Shown: positions 22,001-29,825, counted from the stretch's first letter. The stretch is DNA of 64,000 nucleotides from UBA6183 sp046314755 (GCA_046314755.1 JBKDBG010000077.1:4216-68215); one strand, 5' to 3'. Notes: generated by a model not told the origin, from the letters alone. Numbers and translations are program-made.

Positions 22001-22484
22001 CTTCGTTGTTGAGAGAGGTATTGACGGATACAACTTTGAGGCTATTGGCCAAGTTAAAGGACGAGGCAATAGTTCTGTTAGGGTTGATTATGCATTCGAT
22101 GACCTTAAGGTGAATGATATCATCTCAACTAATGGTGTTGTGTACTATCGATTAAAACAAGTTGGTTTTAGCGGTAATACTGAATACAGTGGAATAGTTT
22201 CTGTAGCTGAGTTTAATAATGTAATGTTTGAGCTGGTAAATGCGGTACCAAATCCATTTAATGATCAAACAGCAATCAGTTTCAAAACAAGTTCAGTTGC
22301 TAATGTGAAAGTTGAAATTACGGATGCCTTTGGTAAGTTAGTTCAAGTATATAACGTGCAACCAACCGAAGGAGCTAACAAATTAGATATCCAACTGAAC
22401 GATCAATCTTTTGCAGCAGGAGTTTACTTCGTTCGTTTACAGCAAAATGAACAAAGTCAAGTGATTAGAATAGTGAAAAGATAA
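13071..22484 (+). CDS. giant repeat-rich surface adhesin with T9SS type A sorting domain
   Basis: About 3,137 residues. The N terminus is a signal peptide (IKRSTIRSLTILWLIIGYFS, cut near GFAQ); ATGs at 13038, 13071 and 13095 are all possible. A fibronectin III-like domain is at about 268-354 (TGMTVNWANVANEVGYALYR). Three W-x-D-P-x-x-W-like blocks (WSDPAIW ~372, WNDPATW ~1195, WGDASNW ~2655) each open a Gly/Asn/Thr-rich stretch that looks like beta-helix or autotransporter-style repeats. Nine Ig-like units of about 91 residues follow at 18564-20999. The last 80 residues are the sorting domain (NAVPNPFNDQTAISF, GVYFVRLQQ). Likely an adhesin or gliding-type surface fibre; ligand unknown. Followed by a strong terminator. 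Confidence 0.9.
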   Translation: MKINLQYLMNIKRSTIRSLTILWLIIGYFSNGFAQSISNYQLTTNSTASLNRTKGSLVDDIDMNVGTTILIGGSQVNVFGPTAPSIPFIGFDFYINGIRHTQFNVTSNGWVTIGGTVTPATTFNSGAGIRMSPFLTGATVMGTSSIGRVHSKVVGAQPNRVLVVEFLRMAINSSVVNDTNTFQVRLYENDGSIEFVYGRMEVGAGAPISYNVGFQFTSGTFQHVNTTTNLSSTSVSTANVAASTGPIAGLSNRNPGSQFAYLWTPNQISDPQPVSITNITTTGMTVNWANVANEVGYALYRSTDGGVTYSFVTSGLPGGLFAANTTSFNATGLIASTTYDWRVYAIRESVSQPADGTATTSAATRFFTTSSGLWSDPAIWNTLAVPSGADTAEISTGHTVELDAASISSGTLIVNGTLNYWNSTTQQTLTVNGDLIINTGAALSAGIGSGPPALTGPHILNVGGNASTSIFSGNVIVDGSLNLQTTASVQLRLNGTSNSTVSGNGATCAIPFIQVNKGGSPVNIDNTVEFLRIFTQPNTASIYANTQRFQVLSGTLKLSAAIVTNSIHNNTVQLFNTTLGFNSRLWLNHTGINIGMIPTATNQGTLNISNGELLITNGTLTLGTGGNNHSIVQNVRIKLDGGNLNLFGSLNVTSIATAELEVNGGLLSIDPQATQNVNNFTTLLNIGASSRFVFTGGEIQIVDPHSAAVFNATFNSINIPTGGIKSVTGGKFVIGNGATAPSGGTVSTLSGFSLNIQIPIHRLELRNDTTINPSRYCRLAADLTINDSLILGTNSYLRTASALGFNLNVNGAVLNNGRISGVLPQSTTPTALGAINFTGTSSQTVTGTGSATVLVTRVANSSGVTFNNTGTWAHERFTLELGNVTNAINSIAIGGFNYRGNIVIGGLNETTASGSFSTLPTIITTGGLPNYSYGPSSTALTMGSANEMASGSLNANTLTINDAQGVTSNRNINVQILNLTLGNLNVANNNLTIGTSAANPGSLTRSSGFVQLGNSGQFTRWFAIGASPAFEYTTGFPLATSSSERSVLWSLNGGTLTGGGNLTVRHNNIIGITDLSPSFSDGGITINRRTNAFWSISSSTAGSFNVGTSNLSLRIIGAGTGAVTNATELQLIKQNGVAGGTAVVSAGTNARPELNRDFSQANITGGALFDDFYIGANSAINPLSPTIIAIQTGNWNDPATWEGNVVPTVSNFATIASGVTVTIPASVTAACNGLNIQAGATLNANSGTLNSANAILLDGTLNAAGTSVNVLAPALNGLNIGASGILNLSGGTFNIGTTGGGNNTMAVSGGLNISGGALTINGNVTLTSTSSFSQSGGDFNIDPNSGTSTTSVAQGTHSLLIQTSNVTCTNGTITIIDPPHNSIALSTTNSLRIAVSTGSLSAFSGTHTIRLGNGTSTETGNTNGFSINTRASSGIVPLQNVRVSGGNATGRWTSSSYTGTQGTYIKGNLTIDVGSEFRHTSAAPCAIGGNIINNGTLTVSTGTVGSFILGTDGNYPLSNAQDISGTGIFRNNLITSTGAFTHLFVNNGVGLTLSTTNTVFTVTGTFRIDALRITTNTNTIGLGASSTFTRTSGYIVGNLAKNFTIGSNISRVFEIGNATNFLPVNVTMNQVTTAGSISVGLNTGDHPTLSTSCINPTKSINNFWKVTNLGVVTTASGGTYVFNFLTSDVDPSTNLNNAKLFSYSGTDWLAGLNPTSTSSTSFTVNNLNNFGDIAIGEINPIPTSVTINATSTDICVGSSVTFTANVTNGGAAPTYQWKLNGTNIGGATASTYVTTTLNNQDTITCDIVSNNPCVVVTNATSNKIGIKVSPLTVGGLVSSAATICSGSTSGVLTLSGHTGDVVRWESSTSPTFTTITSIANTNTTYTSGPLTTTTYFRAVVKSGACAEANSASVLITVDPTSVGGTVSANQAICAGGTIAALTISGNTGNVTTWQSSTDAGFTSPTNIAGTAGLTSFTPTGVTSTTFYRAVVQSGVCPTANSSSATITVTPASVGGTVSSNQTICSGGTVTALTLTGNTGTVTTWQSSADVGFTTPTNISGTAGLSSFTPTGLTSTTFYRAVVQSGSCATANSNSATITVTPTSVGGSVSSNQTICLGGTISALTLSGNVGTVTTWQSSADAGFTTPTNISGTAGLSSFTPTGVTSTTFYRAVVQSGSCATANSSSATITVTPASVGGSVSSNQTICLGGTISALTLSGNVGTVVTWQSSANAGFTTPTNISGTAGLSSFTPTGVTSTTFYRAVVQSGSCATANSSSATITVTPASVGGSVSSNQTICSGGTVTALTLTGNTGTVTTWQSSADAGFTTPTNISGTAGLSSFTPTGVTSTTFYRAVVQSGSCTTANSSSASITVNNSSVGGTVSSDQTICSLGSVAALTLSGNIGSVVTWQSASDLAFTSPTNISGTAGLTSFTPTGVATTTYYRAVVQNGSCASANSSAALITVSPASIGGTVSSNQTICSGTSPSQLTLTGNVGNVTTWQSSSDAGFTSPTNISGTAGQTTFTPGTLTTTTYFRAVIQSGGCSPANSVAALITVTPGSVGGSVSGTSAVCSGQSATLTLSGSTGSVVNWESAIAPFVTYTTIANTTTTLNTGALSQTTRFRAVVQSGSCPTATSSFQEVTVTSGGVWTGTTSNNWGDASNWCGGVPTSSTNVVIPTGTPNAPIINVAATANNLTIDAGASVSFTGTNSITLSGNLIVNGTFTTTGGTVIFNGTATQNVAGVTYNNLTLSGSGNKTLTGNATLNGTLNLSGGLLVLSNSNLTIGSGASITGGTASNYIQTSGSGALIINNLGATPRTYPVGVGGTYNPVTIANSGTADNISVRLLDQVYATYAGEVGTGVIAGNVVNRTFIINEAVAGGSNLNITFQWNASNELTMSRAQTIVGRYNGGVWSNISGAPSAALGSGPFTFGISTTNTGIFGVGDVNSPLPVRLISFDASLKRGITKLTWTTASEINNSHFVVERGIDGYNFEAIGQVKGRGNSSVRVDYAFDDLKVNDIISTNGVVYYRLKQVGFSGNTEYSGIVSVAEFNNVMFELVNAVPNPFNDQTAISFKTSSVANVKVEITDAFGKLVQVYNVQPTEGANKLDIQLNDQSFAAGVYFVRLQQNEQSQVIRIVKR
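18564..20999 (+). repeat. nine tandem Ig-like repeat units, 273-bp period
   Basis: Units begin at 18564, 18831, 19104, 19377, 19650, 19923, 20196, 20469 and 20742; the first is 267 bp, the others exactly 273 bp (91 residues). Each starts SVGGxVSSNQTIC and ends FYRAVVQSGSCATANS, with two conserved cysteines. The units at 19104-20195 are nearly identical at DNA level, including silent positions, pointing to recent duplication or gene conversion; the outer units have diverged. Confidence 0.93.
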
Positions 22485-22504
22485 TTCGTAGAATTCTAAA
22501 AAAA

Positions 22505-22530
22505 GCAGGCCTGTAAGGCCTGCTTTTTTT
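22505..22530 (+). terminator. intrinsic terminator of the adhesin gene
   Basis: Stem GCAGGCC/GGCCTGC (22505-22511, 22517-22523), loop TGTAA, then seven T. Confidence 0.9.
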
Positions 22531-22635
22531 ATGCCTTTTCTTATCCACAACGGTATGTTTTTTTGTGGGTATTTTCACGCCATAATCAGGCCGTAAAACC
22601 TTAATTTGCCACGTATTTCATAGAAATTATTTAGC

Positions 22636-25224
22636 ATGGCTGAAGATAGAATTATTCAGATTAACATTGAAGACGAAATGAAGACCGCTTACATCGATTA
22701 TTCGATGTCGGTTATCGTTTCACGTGCATTACCGGATGTAAGAGATGGTTTAAAGCCTGTTCACAGAAGGGTTTTATTTGGTATGACGGAATTGGGCTTA
22801 GCTTCCAATCGACCATATAAAAAATCGGCCCGTATCGTGGGTGAAGTTTTAGGTAAATACCATCCGCATGGCGATAGCTCAGTATATGATGCTATGGTGC
22901 GATTGGCTCAAGATTGGAGCATGCGTTACATGTTGGTTGATGGTCAAGGAAATTTCGGCTCCATTGATGGTGATCCACCGGCAGCTATGCGTTACACTGA
23001 GGCTCGCTTAAGAAAAATTGCTGAAGAGTTATTGGTTGATATCGATAAAAACACTGTTGACTTCAGACCAAACTTTGATGATAGTTTATCTGAGCCAACT
23101 GTGTTACCTGCAAAAATTCCTAACCTAATTGTAAACGGTGCCTCAGGTATTGCTGTTGGTATGGCTACTAACATGGCCCCACATAACTTGGTTGAAACCA
23201 TAGATGGTATTATGGCTTACATAGATAACCGTGAAATTACCATTGCTGACTTAATGCGTTTTGTAAAAGCCCCTGATTTTCCAACGGGCGGTATTATTTA
23301 CGGCTACCAAGGTGTGAAAGAAGCCTACGAAACAGGAAGAGGCCGTATTGTAATGCGCGCCAAGGCCAATTTTGAAACCAGTAAAACCGGTAAAGAGCAA
23401 ATTATTGTTAATGAAATTCCTTATCAAGTTAATAAGGCTCATTTGATTGAGCGTGCAGCTGAGTTGGTGAATGAAAAAGTAATTGAAGGTATTAGTGATA
23501 TCAGAGATGAATCGGATAGGGAAGGTATGCGTATTGTATTTGACTTAAAGCGTGATGCTGTACCAAATGTGGTGCTGAATCAACTTTATAAATATACAGC
23601 GTTACAATCATCATTTAACATTAACAACGTGGCCTTAGTTAAAGGAAGGCCAGAAATGTTAAATCTGAAAGATTTAATCAAACATTACGTTGATCATCGT
23701 CATGAGGTTGTTGTTCGCAGAACCCAATACGAATTAGATGAAGCCTTAAAACGTGCCCACATTTTAGAAGGCTTGCTCATTGCAATAGATAATCTTGATG
23801 CAGTTATCAAAATTATTCGTGAAGCAGAAACTCCTGATGAAGCTCGCAGCCAGTTAATGGAAAACTTTAAGTTAAGCGAAATTCAAGCAAAAGCCATACT
23901 CGATATGCGTTTGCGCGCTTTAACCGGTCTTGAGCGTGATAAGATTAAAGAAGAGTATGCTGCTTTAATGAAACAAATTGAATATTACAGACAAGTACTG
24001 GCGGATGAAGGTTTGCGCATGAGTATTATCAAGCAAGAACTTGCAGAGATGAAGGAGAAATATGGTGATGAAAGAAGAACCGAAATCATTCATGCAGGAA
24101 ATGAAATGAGCATGGAGGATTTAATTCCGGATGATGAAGTGGTAATAACCATTTCGCATTTGGGTTATGTGAAGAGAACCTTGCTTTCTGAATATCGCAC
24201 ACAAAACCGCGGTGGCCGTGGCTCTAGAGGAGTTTCAAAACGTGATGAAGATTTTGTTGAACACGTGCTTGTTGCTACCAACCATAATTATATTTTATTC
24301 TTTACCAACCAAGGTAAATGTTATTGGTTAAAGGTTTGGGAAATACCTGAAGGTGATAAAATATCAAAAGGTAGAGCCATTCAAAACTTAATTAACATTA
24401 CTGCCGAGGAGAAAATTATGGCTTATTTGAATGTAAAAACATTAACGGATGAAGCCTATATTCAAAACACTTTTGTGGTAATGTGTACCGAACAAGGTAC
24501 GATTAAGAAAACTACTTTAGAGGCTTATTCACGTCCGAGAGCCAATGGTGTTAATGCCATTAATGTAAGGGAAGGTGATATGTTGGTAGAAGCAAGATTA
24601 ACCAATGGCGCTTGTGAAATGATTATTGCAAGTTTGCAAGGCAAAGCCATTCGTTTTAATGAAAGTACTGTTCGCCCAATGGGCAGAACTGCAACAGGTG
24701 TACGTGCAATAAGACTTGATGAAGGTGATAAAGTAATTGGTATGATTGCGATTGAAGATCCTAAGGTAACCAATGTATTGGTTGTGGCCGAAAATGGATT
24801 AGGAAAACGCAGTGAGGTGGAAGATTATCGTATTACGAACAGAGGAGGTAAAGGTGTAATGGCCATGAATATTACCGATAAAACAGGTAAACTAGTTGCC
24901 ATTAAAGAGGTGGATGATACAACCGATATCATGATTATGACTAAAAAGGGTATCACCATTCGAATGAGTATGAAAGACCTTCGTATTCTTGGTCGTGTTA
25001 CTCAAGGTGTTCGATTAATCAATATAGATAATGATGATGCCATTGCATCAGTTGCAAAAATTGATGATGTAGTGGAAGATGAACAAATTTTAGATGGAGA
25101 AACGGACATCAATACCGTTGATTTAACTACAGATGCTGCTAATCCAACCAATATCGATAACATTGTGGATAGAGCAATGAAGGATGCGGAAGAGCAAAAA
25201 GATGAAGACAATAAAGACGAATAA
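22636..25224 (+). CDS. gyrA: DNA gyrase subunit A
   Basis: An 862-residue breakage-reunion subunit of gyrase. The active-site tyrosine is Tyr120 in AAMRYTEARL. The quinolone-determining region reads HPHGDSSVYDAMVRL, with Ser81 and Asp85 at the positions of E. coli Ser83 and Asp87, that is, the sensitive residues. The C-terminal beta-pinwheel has RTQNRGGRGSRGVS and ITNRGGKGVMAMN in the GyrA-box regions, and the tail is strongly acidic. It is flanked by terminators on both sides and appears monocistronic. Confidence 0.98.
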   Translation: MAEDRIIQINIEDEMKTAYIDYSMSVIVSRALPDVRDGLKPVHRRVLFGMTELGLASNRPYKKSARIVGEVLGKYHPHGDSSVYDAMVRLAQDWSMRYMLVDGQGNFGSIDGDPPAAMRYTEARLRKIAEELLVDIDKNTVDFRPNFDDSLSEPTVLPAKIPNLIVNGASGIAVGMATNMAPHNLVETIDGIMAYIDNREITIADLMRFVKAPDFPTGGIIYGYQGVKEAYETGRGRIVMRAKANFETSKTGKEQIIVNEIPYQVNKAHLIERAAELVNEKVIEGISDIRDESDREGMRIVFDLKRDAVPNVVLNQLYKYTALQSSFNINNVALVKGRPEMLNLKDLIKHYVDHRHEVVVRRTQYELDEALKRAHILEGLLIAIDNLDAVIKIIREAETPDEARSQLMENFKLSEIQAKAILDMRLRALTGLERDKIKEEYAALMKQIEYYRQVLADEGLRMSIIKQELAEMKEKYGDERRTEIIHAGNEMSMEDLIPDDEVVITISHLGYVKRTLLSEYRTQNRGGRGSRGVSKRDEDFVEHVLVATNHNYILFFTNQGKCYWLKVWEIPEGDKISKGRAIQNLINITAEEKIMAYLNVKTLTDEAYIQNTFVVMCTEQGTIKKTTLEAYSRPRANGVNAINVREGDMLVEARLTNGACEMIIASLQGKAIRFNESTVRPMGRTATGVRAIRLDEGDKVIGMIAIEDPKVTNVLVVAENGLGKRSEVEDYRITNRGGKGVMAMNITDKTGKLVAIKEVDDTTDIMIMTKKGITIRMSMKDLRILGRVTQGVRLINIDNDDAIASVAKIDDVVEDEQILDGETDINTVDLTTDAANPTNIDNIVDRAMKDAEEQKDEDNKDE

Positions 25225-25234
25225 TCAAAAAAAA

Positions 25235-25262
25235 GCTACCCAAATGGGTAGCTTTTTTTTTG
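25235..25262 (+). terminator. intrinsic terminator of gyrA
   Basis: Stem GCTACCC/GGGTAGC (25235-25241, 25246-25252) followed by about ten T, 10 nt after the stop. Confidence 0.9.
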
Positions 25263-25273
25263 ATGTATCATTT

Positions 25274-25308
25274 AAAAAAAAAAACAAAGGCGCATGAAGC
25301 GCCTTTGT
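25274..25308 (-). terminator. intrinsic terminator of lpxB
   Basis: Ten-base-pair stem ACAAAGGCGC/GCGCCTTTGT (25284-25293, 25299-25308), loop 5 nt. The A-run at 25274-25283 reads as a T-run on the minus strand, so it stops transcription from lpxB. Confidence 0.88.
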
Positions 25309-25423
25309 AAACCATTAACCTGATTTTATTAACCCTACTTATTGCTTATTGAGCATTTAAGCATGGCAAATATGTAAATTATAATTTGAGGATTTTGCGA
25401 TATTGATACAATTCATATTGAGG

Positions 25424-26536
25424 TTAAGTCTTAGCGCATTCAATAACTCTTTCGGCAGCCATCATGCTGGCACCCGCTTTACCTAATGCTTCATTTAACT
25501 GTGCATAATCTTTCATCAACTCAAGATTTCTACTGCCACTCGGAAGCACCGCATGCAATTCTCGCACCACATTCTCTAAAGTATAATCGTTTTGTATTAA
25601 CTCTGTTATGGCCGATTTATCTAAGCATAAATTAACCAATGAAATATACTTGATGTTTTTTACCAATAATTTTGCAATGCGATAAGATATTGGGTGTGCT
25701 ACATAACCGCAAACTTGCGGAACATTAAATAACGCTGTCTCTAATGTTGCTGTTCCACTGCAAACAACAGCGCCTGTGGCATGTTGCAATACATCATACG
25801 TTTGATTAAACACAATTTGAATATCCTCATTTAAGTAAGGTTGGTAAAATGTCGCATCTAGTGAAGGTGCTCCACAAATTATAAATTGATATTGCGGAAA
25901 ATGTGCCGGTAACTGTTTTAGTATTGGCATTATTTTGCTTACCTCTTGTTTTCGGCTGCCGGGTAACAATGCAATGATGGATTTAGTATGATTTAGTTTG
26001 TTGTTTGAGTAAAAATTGGCGTTAGGTGTTAATTGATGAATGGCATCTTTAAGTGGGTTACCTACATAAGTACTCTTCACCTTCCATTTTTTAAAGTAGC
26101 TGAATTCAAAAGGAAAAATTAACAGCAACTCATCAACGAATTGCTCCAACTTTTTTCCACGTGATTCTTTCCAGGCCCAAATTTTAGGGGCGATATAGTA
26201 CACTACTTTAATGCCATGCTGTTTACAAAATTTTGCGATTCTTAAGTTAAATCCGGGGTAATCAATCAACACCACCACATCCGGTTTACACGCTAAAATT
26301 TGTTGTTTGCAGGTTCTAATATTTTTTAAAATACTTCCGATATTCAATAACACCTCAACAAATCCCATTATGGTTACATCTTTATAATGTACCAAGCAAC
26401 CATCGGCTTCTTTTTTCATTAAATCGCCACCCCAAAAGTTGAACACCGCTTGGCTGTCTTTAGCTTTTATTGCCTTTATTAAATTTGAGCCGTGCAAGTC
26501 GCCCGAGGCTTCTCCTGCTATGATGAAATAATTCAT
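25424..26536 (-). CDS. lpxB: lipid-A-disaccharide synthase
   Basis: A 370-residue GT19 glycosyltransferase that condenses UDP-2,3-diacylglucosamine with lipid X to form the lipid A disaccharide at the inner membrane. Family motifs are MNYFIIAGEASGDLHGSNLI at the N terminus, VVLIDYPGFNLRIAKFCK, ALLPGSRKQEV and VCSGTATLETALFNVPQVCGY. The frame is open 28 codons further upstream, but the family start is the ATG at 26536. Divergent from the coiled-coil gene. Confidence 0.96.
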   Translation of the reverse strand: MNYFIIAGEASGDLHGSNLIKAIKAKDSQAVFNFWGGDLMKKEADGCLVHYKDVTIMGFVEVLLNIGSILKNIRTCKQQILACKPDVVVLIDYPGFNLRIAKFCKQHGIKVVYYIAPKIWAWKESRGKKLEQFVDELLLIFPFEFSYFKKWKVKSTYVGNPLKDAIHQLTPNANFYSNNKLNHTKSIIALLPGSRKQEVSKIMPILKQLPAHFPQYQFIICGAPSLDATFYQPYLNEDIQIVFNQTYDVLQHATGAVVCSGTATLETALFNVPQVCGYVAHPISYRIAKLLVKNIKYISLVNLCLDKSAITELIQNDYTLENVVRELHAVLPSGSRNLELMKDYAQLNEALGKAGASMMAAERVIECAKT

Positions 26537-26572
26537 TCCAACAATTTTAGTAAACATTCTTGTGATAACTTG

Positions 26573-26580
26573 TATATTTG
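26573..26580 (+). promoter_or_regulatory. -7 element TATATTTG upstream of the coiled-coil gene
   Basis: Exact match to TAnnTTTG, 22 nt before the ATG at 26603. It lies between the divergent start codons, supporting the 26603 start rather than the open frame further upstream inside lpxB. Confidence 0.6.
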
Positions 26581-26602
26581 GATAAATAATTCTCAAGCCA
26601 TC

Positions 26603-27496
26603 ATGGAAAACCAAAAGCAAAACAAAACTACAACGTATGCCTTATTGGTGTTGTTAATTTTATCTTTAATCGGTAACGTATTTCAGTATCAAAATAATAA
26701 AGCCGACATACAAGTGTTGGATAGTAAAATTGATACCTTGGAGAATGTACAAATTACCTTAGAGAAAGAGTTGACTGAAACAGGAAATGAGTTGGAAACC
26801 TACCGCGGAATTTCAGCAAATCTTGATTCGTTATTGAATGATGCGAATGATAAAATTGCTCAGCAAGAGGCTAAGATTAAAAAATTGATTGGAACAGAAA
26901 AAAACCAAGAGAAACTCAATAAAAAGTTGAAGAATGAATTAGCCGAGTTACGTAAATTGAAAGACATGTACCTTGAGCAAATTGATAAGCTTATTTCTGA
27001 AAACCAACAATTGAAGAAAGAAAATGAAGAAAAAGCGGCAGCCATTACGCAGCTTAATGAAGAGAAATTAGGCTTACAATCAAAAGTAAGTACAGCTTCT
27101 GAACTGAAAGCAGAGTATATCAAAGTAGCTTCATTTAAAAAGAAGGGTAGTGGTAAATATGTTGAAACCAGTTTAGCTAAACGCACTAATAAAATTGAAG
27201 TTACATTTACGGTAATGGATAATAAAGTAGCAGAGTCGGGTGACAGAATGGTTTATGCCGTAATTACTGAGCCGGGTGGAAAGGTTTTGGCAGGTGCCAG
27301 CAATGCACGTTTTACCAATGCATCGAAAGAAGAAGTAGCCGCAACTGCATCTTACAAGCTTGCTTATAAAGGGCAAAAGGAAGATATAAAATTAAGCTAC
27401 GAATCTGAAGATCGTGTGTTGTTACCGGGTAATTATTCTATAGATATTTATATTGATGGCACTTTAGTTAATACCAGCACTTACATTTTACGCTAA
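26603..27496 (+). CDS. membrane-anchored coiled-coil protein, unknown function
   Basis: A 297-residue protein. Residues 13-30 form a transmembrane anchor (TYALLVLLILSLIGNVFQYQ). About residues 35-165 are a long Lys/Glu-rich coiled coil. The C-terminal 120 residues (from about FKKKGSGKYVETSLAKR) look like a beta-sandwich ending GNYSIDIYIDGTLVNTSTYI. The topology suggests a periplasm-facing rod with a terminal domain. No family recognised; ends at a terminator. Confidence 0.75.
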   Translation: MENQKQNKTTTYALLVLLILSLIGNVFQYQNNKADIQVLDSKIDTLENVQITLEKELTETGNELETYRGISANLDSLLNDANDKIAQQEAKIKKLIGTEKNQEKLNKKLKNELAELRKLKDMYLEQIDKLISENQQLKKENEEKAAAITQLNEEKLGLQSKVSTASELKAEYIKVASFKKKGSGKYVETSLAKRTNKIEVTFTVMDNKVAESGDRMVYAVITEPGGKVLAGASNARFTNASKEEVAATASYKLAYKGQKEDIKLSYESEDRVLLPGNYSIDIYIDGTLVNTSTYILR

Positions 27497-27519
27497 TCAA
27501 AATTAACAGGATGATAAAG

Positions 27520-27551
27520 GCTGCATCTCTTTTTGGGGTGCAGCTTTTTTT
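27520..27551 (+). terminator. intrinsic terminator after the coiled-coil gene
   Basis: Stem GCTGCA/TGCAGC (27520-27525, 27539-27544), which can extend with G-U pairs, followed by seven T. Confidence 0.8.
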
Positions 27552-27562
27552 ATGAGTAAGTA

Positions 27563-28693
27563 TTAAATGGTTTGATACAAATGGAGCAAAATATTTTCCT
27601 GCGATTGCCAATTGTAACGTTCTTCGGCCGCTTTAACAGCACCTTGTTGGTAGGTATTCAATTGGTTTGATTGGAACATACGCATCAATGCATCAGCAAT
27701 GGCTTCTGTATTATTTAAATCAACCGCAATGCCATTTTGATATTGATGAATGATATCGGTGTAAATTTTCGAATCACAACAAATGCTTGGTAATCCAACC
27801 GCCATGTATTCAAAAAACTTTCGTTCATGCGAAACCAATATTTGTTCAGGCTGATCTTTAAGGCAGATACCGGCCTTGCATTTCATTGAAAGTTTATAGC
27901 CATCTTGCATGCTTAAGTATCCATAAAAATGAACTTGGTCTTTTATATCATTCCAACAATACAATTTCGATATGCGCGTTTCCATAAAATTCCCAATATA
28001 TCCTGCCACATCAAATTCAATCATCAATCCATTTCGTTTACAAATAGCGAGAGCTTCTAACACCTTATCAAGGTTATAATAATCATCATACAAAGTGCCC
28101 ATGTAAAACAATCGGTTTGAGGTAAGTTGTTCTCTGTTTACCTCACGATAAGGAAGCAATGATTCCACATCGGCAAAATTTTGTATAATGGAAAATTGCT
28201 TGCTTTTGAACTGCTTTGCAAAGTCTTCTTGTGCAATCACCAAAATATGATGCATCGTTAGGGCACTTAAACTTTCCATGGCACGGTACATCCCACCTAA
28301 TAAATTACGCAGTAATTTTGGAATCCAGGCTTTATTTGTAATGTCGTGATAAGTGTTTTCGTGCAAATCATAAATCACTTTTTTACCGGTTAAACTTAAT
28401 AAAAAAGCGAAGGGCAATAGCTCGGCATCGTGTATGTGATACACATCGGCATTCAAACGAATGGCTTTAAAAAAAACATTCCAAGTGGTAAATAATACTC
28501 TTTTGATTCTGCTTGCAGGTTTTGGAATGGCTACCACATTTACACCTTGATGTACACCTGTGTTACTGCCAATAGCAATGAGTGTAACTTCATGTTGTTT
28601 AGCTAAACTCACACATTCTCTGGCAAACACACGCGTGTCAGTGGTGGTGTGCACGCTAGCAAAATGACAAACCTTTAGCTTTTTAGGCACCAT
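27563..28693 (-). CDS. glycosyltransferase, GT4-like
   Basis: A 376-residue GT-B glycosyltransferase. The N-terminal part has CHFASVHTTTDTRVFARECV and DVYHIHDAELLPFAF; the C-terminal nucleotide-sugar domain has LFYMGTLYDDYYNLDKVLEA and KFFEYMAVGLPSICCDS, where a Glu of the E-x7-E region is expected. Sugar donor and acceptor are unknown. It is the last gene of a four-gene operon and overlaps the preceding gene by 11 nt, so translation is probably coupled. Confidence 0.88.
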   Translation of the reverse strand: MVPKKLKVCHFASVHTTTDTRVFARECVSLAKQHEVTLIAIGSNTGVHQGVNVVAIPKPASRIKRVLFTTWNVFFKAIRLNADVYHIHDAELLPFAFLLSLTGKKVIYDLHENTYHDITNKAWIPKLLRNLLGGMYRAMESLSALTMHHILVIAQEDFAKQFKSKQFSIIQNFADVESLLPYREVNREQLTSNRLFYMGTLYDDYYNLDKVLEALAICKRNGLMIEFDVAGYIGNFMETRISKLYCWNDIKDQVHFYGYLSMQDGYKLSMKCKAGICLKDQPEQILVSHERKFFEYMAVGLPSICCDSKIYTDIIHQYQNGIAVDLNNTEAIADALMRMFQSNQLNTYQQGAVKAAEERYNWQSQENILLHLYQTI

Positions 28694-29825
28694 GCTGAAC
28701 CAAATTTAAAAGTTCATTGCACACATTTTCCCAAGTAAATCTCAACTTTTCCTGTTCCATGTTACTGCTAAAGATGGCCTCCTTTTGTTGTGAATAATAC
28801 GTTACAATGGCATCAGCAATTTGTTGTGCATTTACCTCACAAACCAATCCTACTTTGTTATGCGGAATTAATTCGGCCAATCCTCCTACATTGGTTACAA
28901 TCATGGGTTTGTTGTAGTAGTAGGCAATTTGTGTAACTCCGCTTTGCGTTGCATTCAAGTAGGGTTGAACCACCACATCACTTGCACAAAAATATTTACT
29001 CACCTCACTGTTTGGAATAAAATCATCACAAACAATTACAGAATCGGTTAATTGATTGGCTTGAATATAATTGAGGTAAGGTGTTTTATCTTCATAAAAT
29101 TCACCTGCCACAATCAACTTTACACCAAGTGCTCGAACTTGCGGTGTGGCCATTGCTTCGAGCAAAATATTTAATCCTTTGTATTGGCGGATAAATCCAA
29201 AAAAAAGCAAATAAGGCTGTTTCGTATCGAGTTGTAGTGCTTGTTTGGCGCTAGTTTTATCAATGGCTTCGCCAAACATATCGTACATTGGGTGAGGCAC
29301 GTAGGTAGTTGGCTTAATGTACCCTAATTCTACTAATTGTTGTTTTACCGATTCACTCATGGTTAAAAAGCCATCGCAAACAGGTAAAAAATAATTGGTA
29401 AATGCAGTATCAAAAAACTTTTTTTCGTGTGGAATAACGTTATCGGTTATGGCCAGAATTTTGGTTTTGGTATTTGATTTTAAAATACGTGCAATGGTTC
29501 CAAATGCAGGTGCCATAAAACTCATCCAATAACGGAAAACCACTACATCATAGTTTCTGCGTTTAAATTCATTTCCAACTCTTATCCAATTAATTGGATT
29601 GATGGAATTAATTTTACTGTGAATGCTTATCCCGCTCGGAGCTGTATCGGAGCTGTATTGTGTTTTACCCGGGAATAACAAAGAAGGATATTGCAGCGAG
29701 AAACTTAATATTTCGCAAGTATGACCTTGTTTGTTAAATGCATCGGCCAATCGCTCATTATAAGTTGCTAACCCTCCGCGTAAAGGCCATGCCGGGCCAA
29801 CAATAAGTATTTTTTTCTTATTCAA
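28683..29825 (-). CDS. glycosyltransferase family 4 protein
   Basis: A 380-residue GT-B enzyme. Seen are GPAWPLRGGLATYNERLADA at the N terminus (GGLATY is a GT4 donor-loop-like signature), LLFFGFIRQYKGLNILLEAM, and PYLNATQSGVTQIAYYYNKP followed by VTNVGGLAEL. It overlaps the GT2 gene by 8 nt and the next GT4 by 11 nt. Likely builds a surface or lipid-linked glycan with its neighbours. Confidence 0.92.
   Translation of the reverse strand: MNKKKILIVGPAWPLRGGLATYNERLADAFNKQGHTCEILSFSLQYPSLLFPGKTQYSSDTAPSGISIHSKINSINPINWIRVGNEFKRRNYDVVVFRYWMSFMAPAFGTIARILKSNTKTKILAITDNVIPHEKKFFDTAFTNYFLPVCDGFLTMSESVKQQLVELGYIKPTTYVPHPMYDMFGEAIDKTSAKQALQLDTKQPYLLFFGFIRQYKGLNILLEAMATPQVRALGVKLIVAGEFYEDKTPYLNYIQANQLTDSVIVCDDFIPNSEVSKYFCASDVVVQPYLNATQSGVTQIAYYYNKPMIVTNVGGLAELIPHNKVGLVCEVNAQQIADAIVTYYSQQKEAIFSSNMEQEKLRFTWENVCNELLNLVQHGA

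Noticed and set aside
22941..22995. Quinolone-resistance change in gyrA
   Set aside because: Ser81 and Asp85, equivalent to E. coli Ser83 and Asp87, are the sensitive residues.
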